A stretch of 7,008 nt of DNA from an uncultured Gardnerella sp. (GCA_947289115.1 CAMYPG010000016.1:1-7008), one strand, 5' to 3'. Shown: positions 1-5,535, counted from the stretch's first letter. The notes: generated from the letters alone by a model not told the origin. A program made the numbers and translations.

Positions 1-40
1 GCTTCTCATTGGGAATATCTACTCCGGCAAGACGTGCCAT
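1..40 (-). CDS. rpsM: 30S ribosomal protein S13, N-terminal fragment (cut by window edge)
   Basis: Only the first 13 codons are in the window. They read MARLAGVDIPNEK, the conserved start of bacterial S13, a small-subunit head protein that contacts the P-site tRNA and the bridge to the large subunit. The ATG is at 38-40. A ribosome binding site AAAGGA (plus-strand positions 47-52) sits 6 nt upstream, which supports this start. S13 is normally the first gene of the alpha operon (rpsM-rpsK-rpsD-rpoA-rplQ), and the rest would lie outside the window. A 132-nt structured leader precedes it. Identification is firm despite the short length because the sequence follows rpmJ, its usual neighbour. Confidence 0.93.
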   Translation of the reverse strand, partial: MARLAGVDIPNEK

Positions 41-172
41 TGTAATTCCTTTACTATTACGCAGGTCGTGCACCAAGTCTCCCGCAATCCTGCGGCCTGG
101 GCCTGCGCACCCAGGGTTCAGCTTTAGCTGCGACTTAGCGCCTTATCCTTTATCTTCGCGGTGGGGATCCAC
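41..172 (-). promoter_or_regulatory. Candidate structured mRNA leader of rpsM (four-way junction plus pseudoknot)
   Basis: This is the 132-nt gap between rpmJ and rpsM. Read as RNA from the minus strand, a closing helix of ten consecutive pairs (two of them G-U) joins 132-141 to 70-79. It encloses three hairpins: 119-122/127-130 (4 bp, loop UAAA), 96-101/110-115 (6 bp, 8-nt loop) and 82-86/91-95 (5 bp, loop GGAU). These leave only 1, 3, 0 and 2 unpaired bases at the junction. Six bases of the 8-nt loop (102-107) are complementary to 60-65, giving a pseudoknot whose 3' strand ends 7 nt before the AAAGGA site (47-52). A minor hairpin (161-164/169-172) follows the rpmJ stop. Placement resembles the S4-regulated alpha operon leader of E. 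coli, but the regulator here is unknown. The folding is by eye, with no covariation data. Confidence 0.62.
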
Positions 173-286
173 TCAGCCCTGACGCTGCTTATGACGTGGG
201 TTGATGCAAATCACCATGACGCGACCGTGACGGCGGATCACGCGGCAATTTTCGCAGATCCTCTTCACGCTAGGGCTGACCTTCAT
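173..286 (-). CDS. rpmJ: 50S ribosomal protein L36
   Basis: A complete 37-residue L36, starting MKVSPSVKRICENCRVIRR and ending KQRQG before TGA. L36 is the smallest bacterial large-subunit protein and helps organise 23S rRNA near the base of the stalk. The four zinc ligands of the C+ type are present: Cys11, Cys14, Cys27 and His32. The length is exactly usual. The ATG is preceded by AAAGGA at 292-297, 5 nt away. It begins 20 nt after the infA stop, so it is probably co-transcribed with infA. It is too short to stand out in ordinary ORF lists, but the call is unambiguous. Confidence 0.97.
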   Translation of the reverse strand: MKVSPSVKRICENCRVIRRHGRVMVICINPRHKQRQG

Positions 287-306
287 GGTTTTCCTTTGCT
301 TGTACC

Positions 307-525
307 TTACTTATAACGGTACGTAATACGCCCACGATTTAGATCGTAAGGGCTCATTTCTAGCACTACACGATCTTGAGGAAGAATGCGAATATAATTT
401 TTACGCATCTTACCAGAAATCGTAGCTAAAACAATGTGCTCATTCTCAAGCTGAACGCGAAACATCGCATTTGGTAGTGCTTCTACTACCGTGCCTTCGA
501 CTTCAATCACACCGTCTTTTGCCAT
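307..525 (-). CDS. infA: Translation initiation factor IF-1
   Basis: A 72-residue IF1, the normal length. It starts MAKDGVIEVEGTVVEALPN and ends GRITYRYK. IF1 is a single OB-fold (S1-like) protein that binds the 30S A site and acts with IF2 and IF3 during initiation. Family hallmarks visible are the FRVQLENEH strand (22-30), SGKMRKNYIRILPGD-like segment (37-51, with Gln at 50) and the SPYDLNRGRI motif (58-67). The reading frame stays open upstream to 690, but the family start and a GAGG just before the ATG at 523-525 place the start at 525. A 148-nt structured leader separates it from adk, and a candidate promoter lies at 637-666. rpmJ follows after 20 nt. Confidence 0.97.
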   Translation of the reverse strand: MAKDGVIEVEGTVVEALPNAMFRVQLENEHIVLATISGKMRKNYIRILPQDRVVLEMSPYDLNRGRITYRYK

Positions 526-673
526 GAGCCTCGTTCCGTTCCTTGGACGTACTACTTTACGTATCCGAAGACACGCCAATCTTCTATGATACAGTAAATG
601 CGCCCAATACAACACTCGGCGTGTCGCAAAAGGCGCATTATAAATACGAGAAAATCTAAATTTTAAATAAATC
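526..673 (-). promoter_or_regulatory. Candidate structured mRNA leader of infA with interleaved and competing helices
   Basis: This is the 148-nt gap between adk and infA. It contains two perfect 8-bp inverted repeats that interlock: 597-604 with 632-639, and 570-577 with 618-625. Together they could form a pseudoknot. The arm at 570-577 also fits a 7-pair hairpin (559-565/570-576, including two G-U pairs) capped by a C(UUCG)G tetraloop, and a 5-bp hairpin 567-571/580-584. The 558-562 segment can instead pair with 547-551 to form a hairpin next to the ribosome binding region (526-544). Several of these helices exclude one another, so alternative folds are possible. No function is shown. The structures were found by eye and the ligand or protein, if any, is unknown. 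Confidence 0.5.
637..666 (-). promoter_or_regulatory. Candidate promoter for infA-rpmJ
   Basis: A perfect -10 hexamer TATAAT (plus-strand 637-642) lies 18 nt downstream of TTAAAA (661-666), a 4/6 match to the -35 consensus, just after the adk stop. A start near 630 would give an untranslated leader of about 105 nt before infA. The -10 box overlaps the outer arm (632-639) of one inverted repeat in the leader, so a transcript from here would lack that arm while read-through RNA from adk would keep it. The region is A+T-rich, so a chance match is possible. Confidence 0.4.
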
Positions 674-1234
674 TCATACCAAAGACTCAACTATGCGATT
701 GTTGATTTCAGCAATATCGCCAACACCATCAACCTCAACAAGCTGACCACGGCTTTCATAAATATCAAGAAGAGGAGCAGTTTCCTTCTCGTAAGTTTCC
801 AAACGAGTAGCAATTACCTCAGGAGTATCATCTGAACGACCCTGCTCAATTGCGCGCTTCTTCATACGCTCAAGCAAAACCTCACGCTCCGCTTCAAGAG
901 CAACAACGTGATCCAAAGGAGTACCAAGCTCCTCAAGCATAAGATCCAAAGCCTTAACCTGAGACGCATTACGTGGATATCCATCAAGAATCCAGCCATT
1001 CTTAGCATCATCCTGAGCAAGACGATCCTTAACAATGCTATTTGTCAATTCATCTGGAACAAGCTCACCCTTATCAAGATAACCCTGAACCTTCTTACCA
1101 AGCTCCGTTTGATTCTTCAAGTTGTAACGGAAAATATCGCCAGTAGAAATAGCAGGAATCCCATAATGCTCTGCAAGCAAAGCAGCCTGAGTGCCCTTAC
1201 CAACGCCCTGTGGTCCCATAATTAGCAATCGCAT
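674..1234 (-). CDS. adk: Adenylate kinase (short form)
   Basis: A 186-residue adenylate kinase, which catalyses ATP + AMP = 2 ADP in the cytoplasm. The P-loop is GPQGVGKGT at 7-15. The AMP-binding segment STGDIFRYNLK spans 30-40 and DGYPR spans 84-88. The LID region (about 122-136) is the short type, with R127, R133 and DD135-136, and lacks the roughly 27-residue insert and zinc cysteines of long-form enzymes. R144 and the ETAPLLDIYE segment complete the family pattern. Gln9 and Val11 replace the more common Pro and Ala in the P-loop without touching the Lys13. The ATG at 1232-1234 has AAGGAG at 1241-1246, 6 nt upstream. It lies 63 nt after secY, a standard pairing, and infA follows with no map in between. 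Confidence 0.97.
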   Translation of the reverse strand: MRLLIMGPQGVGKGTQAALLAEHYGIPAISTGDIFRYNLKNQTELGKKVQGYLDKGELVPDELTNSIVKDRLAQDDAKNGWILDGYPRNASQVKALDLMLEELGTPLDHVVALEAEREVLLERMKKRAIEQGRSDDTPEVIATRLETYEKETAPLLDIYESRGQLVEVDGVGDIAEINNRIVESLV

Positions 1235-1297
1235 ATTAATCTCCTTGTTTCTTTATGCTCCATCGCAAATCTTAACAACAAAACCTATCTAGTAATA

Positions 1298-2638
1298 CTA
1301 TTTAGCAACTTGCTTACTATCGTTATGATCAAACAAGAATCCAGCATATTGGAACTGCTCGGTCTGAGCCTTGGCTTGACGCAAAGTATCCAAACCAACA
1401 CCTGCGATAATAAGAATCGTAGTACCACCAAATGGAAGCTTCATATTAAGGTGCAAAGACATAATCAAAACTGTTGGAATCAACGCTACGAATAGCAAAT
1501 AGACAGCACCAACAGTGTTTAATCTATTCATGACATAGCTAAGATAGCGACTTGTAGCACTACCAGCACGAATACCTGGAATAAAACCGCCGTATTCCTT
1601 CATGTTATCTGCAGTTTCATCTGGATTAAAAGTAATCTCAGTGTAGAAGAAGCAGAAGAACACAATCATAACTGTGTACAAGGCTATGTACCACACAGAA
1701 GTAGAGTTTGCTAAATTGGCATTAATCCAACGCACCCAATCCTTACGACTATCACCGAACTGAGCAAGAAGAGTTGGAATAGCAAGAATCGAGGATGCAA
1801 AAATTGGTGGGATAACACCACTCATATTGACCTTAAGAGGTAAGTATGTAGAAGAACCGCCATACATCTTACGACCAATCATTCGGCGCGTATACTGTAC
1901 AGGAATTCTACGCTGAGCAAGCTCCACGAAATCAACAAAAATAAGAATTACAAGCAGAACGCCACCGACAATAGAGAACTTGGTCCAATCGCCATTAGTA
2001 CCATTGGTTCCCCAACCAATTTCCCACAGCTTTGGAAGGAAGCCAGAGCAGATAGACATGAAGATTAACACTGACATGCCCTGACCAATACCCTTATCCG
2101 TAATAAGTTCTGCCATCCACATGATCAAACCAGTGCCACCAGTCATAATCAAAACCATAACCAGTAAGCTCCACATAGAGCCATCTGGAATAACCTGACC
2201 ACACTGATAATTAAATAGTGCACCAGAACGTGCAGTAACCAAAATGGTTGTGGACTGTAAAATTGCCAAGCCAATAGTCAAATAACGAGTGTACTGAGTA
2301 AGCTTTGTTTCTCCAGACTGACCTTCCTTGTGAAGAGCCTCAAAACGAGGAATCACAACCCTAAGCAGCTGAATAACAATAGACGCCGTAATATAAGGCA
2401 TAACGCCCAATGCAAAAATAGACAGCTGCAAAAGCGAACCACCAGAGAACAGGTTCACCAAACCAATAAAGTTTTCACTAGAAGAGGCAAGCTTAGCTGT
2501 GCAAGCACGTATAACTTTGTAATCAACGCCAGGAATCGGAATAAAGGAACCAATTCTGTAGATGATAATCATTGCGAAGACGAAGAGGATCTTATTCCTC
2601 AACTCCTTCGTCCTGAAGGCCTGGATTAACGTTTTCAC
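1298..2638 (-). CDS. secY: Preprotein translocase channel subunit SecY
   Basis: A 446-residue SecY, the pore-forming subunit of the SecYEG membrane channel through which SecA and ribosomes drive protein export and insertion. About ten hydrophobic segments can be read at roughly 17-36, 72-93, 118-136, 156-177, 184-202, 221-240, 272-293, 313-333, 374-394 and 405-420. Hallmarks include RIGSFIPIPG (28-37), the LFSGGSL plug region (63-69), GETKLTQYTRYLT (109-121) and the cytosolic loop QRRIPVQYTRRMIGR (242-256). The start is GTG at 2636-2638, supported by GGGAGG about 9 nt upstream and the actinobacterial-type N terminus KTLIQAFRTKELRNKI. It is separated from rplO by 202 nt holding a terminator and a likely promoter, so it probably heads its own transcript with adk. 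Confidence 0.97.
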   Translation of the reverse strand: MKTLIQAFRTKELRNKILFVFAMIIIYRIGSFIPIPGVDYKVIRACTAKLASSSENFIGLVNLFSGGSLLQLSIFALGVMPYITASIVIQLLRVVIPRFEALHKEGQSGETKLTQYTRYLTIGLAILQSTTILVTARSGALFNYQCGQVIPDGSMWSLLVMVLIMTGGTGLIMWMAELITDKGIGQGMSVLIFMSICSGFLPKLWEIGWGTNGTNGDWTKFSIVGGVLLVILIFVDFVELAQRRIPVQYTRRMIGRKMYGGSSTYLPLKVNMSGVIPPIFASSILAIPTLLAQFGDSRKDWVRWINANLANSTSVWYIALYTVMIVFFCFFYTEITFNPDETADNMKEYGGFIPGIRAGSATSRYLSYVMNRLNTVGAVYLLFVALIPTVLIMSLHLNMKLPFGGTTILIIAGVGLDTLRQAKAQTEQFQYAGFLFDHNDSKQVAK

Positions 2639-2640
2639 CT

Positions 2641-2679
2641 GGGTCTTCCTCCCTTTTTTGCGCTACGATCTAGGCGCAA
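2641..2679 (-). promoter_or_regulatory. secY 5' leader hairpin and ribosome binding site
   Basis: A hairpin with a perfect 6-bp stem TTGCGC/GCGCAA (2658-2663 with 2674-2679), extended by two A-U pairs around a 5-nt loop, ends just before an A-run and the strong GGGAGG ribosome binding site of secY. There is no U-run after it on the minus strand, so it is not a terminator. A 7-nt U-run lies 5' of the stem (2684-2690) and could pair with part of the A-run. This may keep the binding site exposed or modulate it. Its function is unknown. Confidence 0.35.
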
Positions 2680-2708
2680 CAGTAAAAAAACAAACTCTGA
2701 GGCAATAG

Positions 2709-2739
2709 TTTATATCACGGTGCATACCGATACAGTCAT
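2709..2739 (-). promoter_or_regulatory. Candidate extended -10 promoter for secY-adk
   Basis: On the minus strand the -10 box TATAAA (2709-2714, 5/6 match) is preceded by TG one base away (2716-2717), the extended -10 arrangement. A weak -35 ATGACT (2734-2739, 4/6) lies at a long 19-nt spacing. The likely start is near 2702, giving a leader of about 64 nt to the GTG of secY. Its position directly downstream of the terminator after rplO makes a promoter here expected. The spacer contains a small inverted repeat, CGGT at 2718-2721 and ACCG at 2726-2729, that could be an operator or chance. Confidence 0.5.
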
Positions 2740-2757
2740 TCCGTGAGTTTAGGCAAT

Positions 2758-2795
2758 AAAAAATAATCCCTCCAGCCAAAACTAGAGGGATTATT
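2758..2795 (-). terminator. Rho-independent terminator after rplO
   Basis: A perfect 11-bp stem joins 2785-2795 to 2762-2772, with a 12-nt apical region in which two further pairs can form after one mismatch. On the minus strand the stem is followed directly by UUUUAUU (2755-2761), and the last stem pairs are A-U as well. This is a classic intrinsic terminator for transcription coming from rplO, whose stop is at 2841. The plus-strand reading has no U-run after the hairpin, so it is one-directional. It would end or attenuate the ribosomal-protein transcript before secY. Confidence 0.9.
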
Positions 2796-2840
2796 AAACA
2801 GTCAAATCACTGCGTTAATTAGCATTATCAGCTGAGTACA

Positions 2841-3296
2841 TTACTCTTCGCTAACAGAGCCACCAGCAGCTTCAATCTTGGCCTTAGCAGATGCAGAAGC
2901 TTTAACTCCCTTAAGAGTCAAAGCAACCTTAAGATCGCCATCACCCAAAACCTTAACTGGGTAACCATCACGCACAGCGCCCTTAACTACCAAATCAGCA
3001 ACAGTAACTTCGCCACCATTTGGGAAGAGCTCTTCGAGGGCTGCAACATTAACAACCTGGAACTCTTTCTTGAATGGGCTCTTAAAGCCACGAAGCTTAG
3101 GCAAACGCATGTAAAGTGGAAGCTGGCCGCCTTCAAAGCCTGGACGAACTTGGTAACGCTTCTTCGTACCCTTATCGCCACGACCCGAAGTCTTACCCTT
3201 AGAGCCTTCACCACGACCCACGCGAATGCGATCCTTCTTAGCTCCTGGAGCTGGACGCAACGTGTGCATGTGCAACATTGGTTCTTCATTAGCCAT
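2841..3296 (-). CDS. rplO: 50S ribosomal protein L15
   Basis: A 151-residue L15, close to the usual 145-150. L15 is a late-assembly large-subunit protein with a long basic N-terminal extension threaded into 23S rRNA and a globular C-terminal domain. The N-terminal part RVGRGEGSKGKTSGRGDKG (25-43) and the stretch GGQLPLYMRLPKLRGF (56-71) are family signatures, and GGEVTVADLV (94-103) begins the C-terminal domain. The ATG at 3294-3296 lies 2 nt after the rpmD stop. The ribosome binding site GAGGAGG is inside the last codons of rpmD, so translation is probably coupled. It is the last gene before a strong terminator. Confidence 0.97.
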   Translation of the reverse strand: MANEEPMLHMHTLRPAPGAKKDRIRVGRGEGSKGKTSGRGDKGTKKRYQVRPGFEGGQLPLYMRLPKLRGFKSPFKKEFQVVNVAALEELFPNGGEVTVADLVVKGAVRDGYPVKVLGDGDLKVALTLKGVKASASAKAKIEAAGGSVSEE

Positions 3297-3298
3297 AA

Positions 3299-3481
3299 TC
3301 AGTCAACCTCCTCAACGCTCAGCAAGTGGCGAACGGCCATAACCAAGCCACGATTGACTGGATTGTCCTCGCGAACAACGCTCTGGCCAATCTTGTGAAG
3401 ACCGAGAGTTTGAACGTTCGCGCGCTGACGCTCGGTGGAATGAACCAAACCGTGCACCAGAGTGATCTTCAAGTTAGCCAT
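3299..3481 (-). CDS. rpmD: 50S ribosomal protein L30
   Basis: A 60-residue L30, the usual size for this small large-subunit protein. It starts MANLKITLVHGLVHSTERQR and contains the conserved stretch TLGLHKIGQSVVREDNP (26-42), which packs against 23S rRNA, followed by the RGLVMAVRHLL helix (45-55). The ATG at 3479-3481 shares one base with the TGA of rpsE (TGATG), an arrangement for translational coupling. A GTG one codon upstream (3482-3484) is in frame, but the ATG matches the family start better. rplO follows after 2 nt. Confidence 0.95.
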   Translation of the reverse strand: MANLKITLVHGLVHSTERQRANVQTLGLHKIGQSVVREDNPVNRGLVMAVRHLLSVEEVD

Positions 3482-4209
3482 CACTCACCATCCTTTGCTT
3501 GGGCAGCCTTAGCAGCCTGAGCTTCTTCACGAGCCTTGCGAGCTTCGGCAATGCCTGCAGCGCGCTCACGAAGCAATGCGTCTGGTGCAACTTCCTCGAG
3601 GGAAAGTCCACGACGAGCGCAAATCTCCTCTGGCTCTTCAAGCTTCTTCAAAGCATCCACAGTAGCGCGAACCACGTTAACAGCGGTTGCAGAGCCCATG
3701 GACTTGGTGAGGATATCGGTAATGCCAGCGCACTCCATAACAGCACGCACAGCGCCACCAGCAATTACACCAGTACCTGGAGCAGCTGGACGAAGCAAAA
3801 CTGTGCCAGCAGCATCGTGACCCAACACAGGGTGGGTTACGGTACCACGAATACGTGGAACAGTGAACATATGCTTCTTAGCATCAAGCTGACCCTTAGC
3901 GATAGCTGCTGGAACTTCGCGAGACTTACCGTAGCCAACACCAACAGTGCCCTTACCGTCGCCAACAACAACAAGTGCTGCAAAGCTAAAGGTACGACCA
4001 CCCTTGTGAGTCTTGGAAACACGGTTAATAGTAACTACGCGATCCAGAAGCTCTTCGCCGCGGTTTTCTTCACGACGGTTACGACGCTCTCCGCGCTTAC
4101 CTTCGCCCTTAGAGCGACGGGAACGGCGATCGTCAGTACGCTCCTCGGCGGATGCCTGAGTGTTCTGAGTTTCTTCAGCCACTTGGGTTTCCTTTTCGTT
4201 ATCGCTCAC
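3481..4209 (-). CDS. rpsE: 30S ribosomal protein S5 with long N- and C-terminal extensions
   Basis: A 242-residue S5, about 75 longer than the 167-residue E. coli protein. S5 sits on the solvent side of the small subunit near the mRNA entry and affects decoding accuracy. The core runs from about 54 to 209 and includes VVTINRVSKTHKGGR (58-72), VVGDGKGTVGVGYGKSREVP (81-100) and PAAPGTGVIAGG (141-152). The N-terminal tail (1-53) is first acidic and Gln-rich, then strongly basic (RRSRR, KRGERRNRR). The C-terminal tail (210-242) is Ala/Glu/Lys-rich and probably helical. Similar tails occur in bifidobacterial S5 as I recall it. The start is GTG at 4207-4209, overlapping the rplR stop as GTGA. The stop shares a base with the rpmD start. 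Confidence 0.96.
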   Translation of the reverse strand: MSDNEKETQVAEETQNTQASAEERTDDRRSRRSKGEGKRGERRNRREENRGEELLDRVVTINRVSKTHKGGRTFSFAALVVVGDGKGTVGVGYGKSREVPAAIAKGQLDAKKHMFTVPRIRGTVTHPVLGHDAAGTVLLRPAAPGTGVIAGGAVRAVMECAGITDILTKSMGSATAVNVVRATVDALKKLEEPEEICARRGLSLEEVAPDALLRERAAGIAEARKAREEAQAAKAAQAKDGE

Positions 4210-4577
4210 AGTGCTAGACCTCCCTGACGGGCGCCTTCAGCTACTGCTGCGACGCGACCATGATACTTATTACCGCCACGATCGAAGATTACAGCGGTAA
4301 TACCCGCTTCCTTCGCCTTGGCAGCGATTAACTCGCCAACCTTGGTAGCAGCTTCAGTCTTCGTACCAGTAAAACCAGCGAAGTCAGAAGTCAAGGTGGA
4401 AGCGCTTACAAGGGTAAGACCCTTAGTGTCATCCACAATCTGAGCAACCATGTGACGGTTAGAACGAGAAACTACCAAACGTGGGCGCTCTGGAGTGCCA
4501 GAAATGCGCTTACGAAGACGGGCGTGACGACGCAAACGCGCGACTTTGGTACCCTTACCGAAAATCTTAACGCTCAT
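4206..4577 (-). CDS. rplR: 50S ribosomal protein L18
   Basis: A 123-residue L18, the protein that with L5 and L25 binds 5S rRNA in the central protuberance. It starts MSVKIFGKGTKVARLRRHAR. The basic N-terminal tail is followed by RKRISGTPERPRLVVSRSNRH (21-41), the family core, and the C-terminal VIFDRGGNKYHGRVAAVAEGAR segment (split here as VIFDRGGNKYHG and RVAAVAEGAR). The frame stays open upstream to 4694 inside rplF, but the MSVK start fits the family and lies 1 nt after the rplF stop (TGATATG). It ends in a 4-nt overlap with rpsE. Confidence 0.96.
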   Translation of the reverse strand: MSVKIFGKGTKVARLRRHARLRKRISGTPERPRLVVSRSNRHMVAQIVDDTKGLTLVSASTLTSDFAGFTGTKTEAATKVGELIAAKAKEAGITAVIFDRGGNKYHGRVAAVAEGARQGGLAL

Positions 4578-4578
4578 A

Positions 4579-5118
4579 TCACTTACCAGCCTTTCCAGCC
4601 TTGCGCAAAATACGCTCATCGCTGTACTTAATGCCCTTACCCTTATAAGGTTCTGGAGCACGCAGCTTGCGAATGTTAGCGGCAGCCTGACCAACGGCCT
4701 GCTTGTCAGTACCCTTGACGATTACCTGATTTGCGTTTGGCAATTCAAACTCAATACCCTCAGGTGGCTGAACGGTAATAGTGTGAGAATATCCGAGTGA
4801 GAACTCAATGCCCTTACCCTTCATCACAGCACGATAACCAGTTCCAACAATGTCCAAAGTCTTGGTGTAGCCTTCATGCACACCCTTAACCATGGACGCT
4901 ACGATTGCACGAGCCAAACCGTGCTTTGCACGAGTTGGACGCAAATCATCAGCTGGGGTTAAAACGATCTTGCCATCAGCAACTTCAGCGGTAATACCTT
5001 CTGGAATTACATAGGAATCAGAACCCTTAGCGCCCTTAGCACTAAAGGACTGACCTTCAATCTTTACTTCCACGCCTGCAGGAATGTCGACGGGGAGCTT
5101 ACCAATATGCGATGCCAT
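4579..5118 (-). CDS. rplF: 50S ribosomal protein L6
   Basis: A 179-residue L6, typical length (E. coli 177). L6 is made of two similar alpha/beta domains and lies near the factor-binding site and the sarcin-ricin loop. The first domain starts MASHIGKLPVDIPAGVEV. The second contains GTGYRA (92-97) and the family signature EPYKGKGIKY (156-165), ending in a Lys-rich tail. An in-frame ATG exists 16 codons upstream inside rpsH, but MASHIGK is the conserved N terminus. AAAGGAG lies 8 nt before the ATG at 5116-5118. It follows rpsH by 16 nt and precedes rplR by 1 nt. Confidence 0.97.
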   Translation of the reverse strand: MASHIGKLPVDIPAGVEVKIEGQSFSAKGAKGSDSYVIPEGITAEVADGKIVLTPADDLRPTRAKHGLARAIVASMVKGVHEGYTKTLDIVGTGYRAVMKGKGIEFSLGYSHTITVQPPEGIEFELPNANQVIVKGTDKQAVGQAAANIRKLRAPEPYKGKGIKYSDERILRKAGKAGK

Positions 5119-5134
5119 TTTCAGCTCTCCTTTC

Positions 5135-5533
5135 TCACCATACGTAGGCGACGATTTCGCCGCCAATGCCTCTGTCGAGGCATTCCTTCTGAGTCAACAA
5201 TCCCGAGCTGGTCGAGATAATAGCGATACCGAGACCACCAAGAGGCATAGGCAAAGAATCAGACTTTGCGTAACGACGCAAGCCTGGCTTAGAAATGCGC
5301 TTGATGCCCTGGATGGAACGCTGACCATTGGAGCCATACTTTAATGTGACTTCCAAAGTCTGTCCAACCTTGGCTTCCTTAGCAGCAAAGTCTTTAATAT
5401 AGCCTTCACGCTTCAGAATCTCGGCGATATTCGCCTTGAACTTGGAGTACGGCATTTCCACGGTATCGTGCTTTGCCGCGCTCGCATTACGCAGACGTGT
5501 CAACATGTCTGCGATTGGATCTGTCATTGTCAT
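5135..5533 (-). CDS. rpsH: 30S ribosomal protein S8
   Basis: A 132-residue S8, the usual 130-133. S8 is a primary binder of 16S rRNA helix 21, and in E. coli it represses translation of the spc operon. It starts MTMTDPIADMLTRLRNA and contains the C-terminal RNA-binding motif ISTSSGLLT (106-114) and the RGIGGEIVAYVW end (121-132). The first ATG (5531-5533) is chosen over the second (5525-5527) because AAAGGG lies 11 nt before the first and 17 nt before the second. It follows rpsN after an 86-nt gap, unusually long for this block, in which a hairpin covers part of the ribosome binding site. Confidence 0.96.
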   Translation of the reverse strand: MTMTDPIADMLTRLRNASAAKHDTVEMPYSKFKANIAEILKREGYIKDFAAKEAKVGQTLEVTLKYGSNGQRSIQGIKRISKPGLRRYAKSDSLPMPLGGLGIAIISTSSGLLTQKECLDRGIGGEIVAYVW

Positions 5534-5535
5534 GT

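Noticed and set aside
307..690. Longer 127-residue version of the infA frame
   Set aside because: The extra 55 residues are not part of IF1, run through the structured leader, and the family start with a nearby binding site is at 525.
1235..1297. Regulatory structure or terminator between secY and adk
   Set aside because: The 63-nt gap shows only a good ribosome binding site for adk. No convincing hairpin or U-run was found.
3482..3484. In-frame GTG as alternative start of rpmD
   Set aside because: The next codon is ATG and matches the usual MANLKIT start. The GTG would add one residue only.
3499..4227. A 242-codon open frame on the plus strand opposite rpsE
   Set aside because: It is the mirror of a strongly biased real gene, has no recognisable domains or good ribosome binding site, and would conflict with a certain ribosomal gene.
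4206..4694. Longer version of rplR starting inside rplF
   Set aside because: The extension overlaps rplF in another frame. The conserved L18 start is at 4577, next to the rplF stop.
4579..5166. Longer version of rplF starting inside rpsH
   Set aside because: The extra 16 residues are not family-like, and a good binding site precedes the conserved MASHIGK start at 5118.
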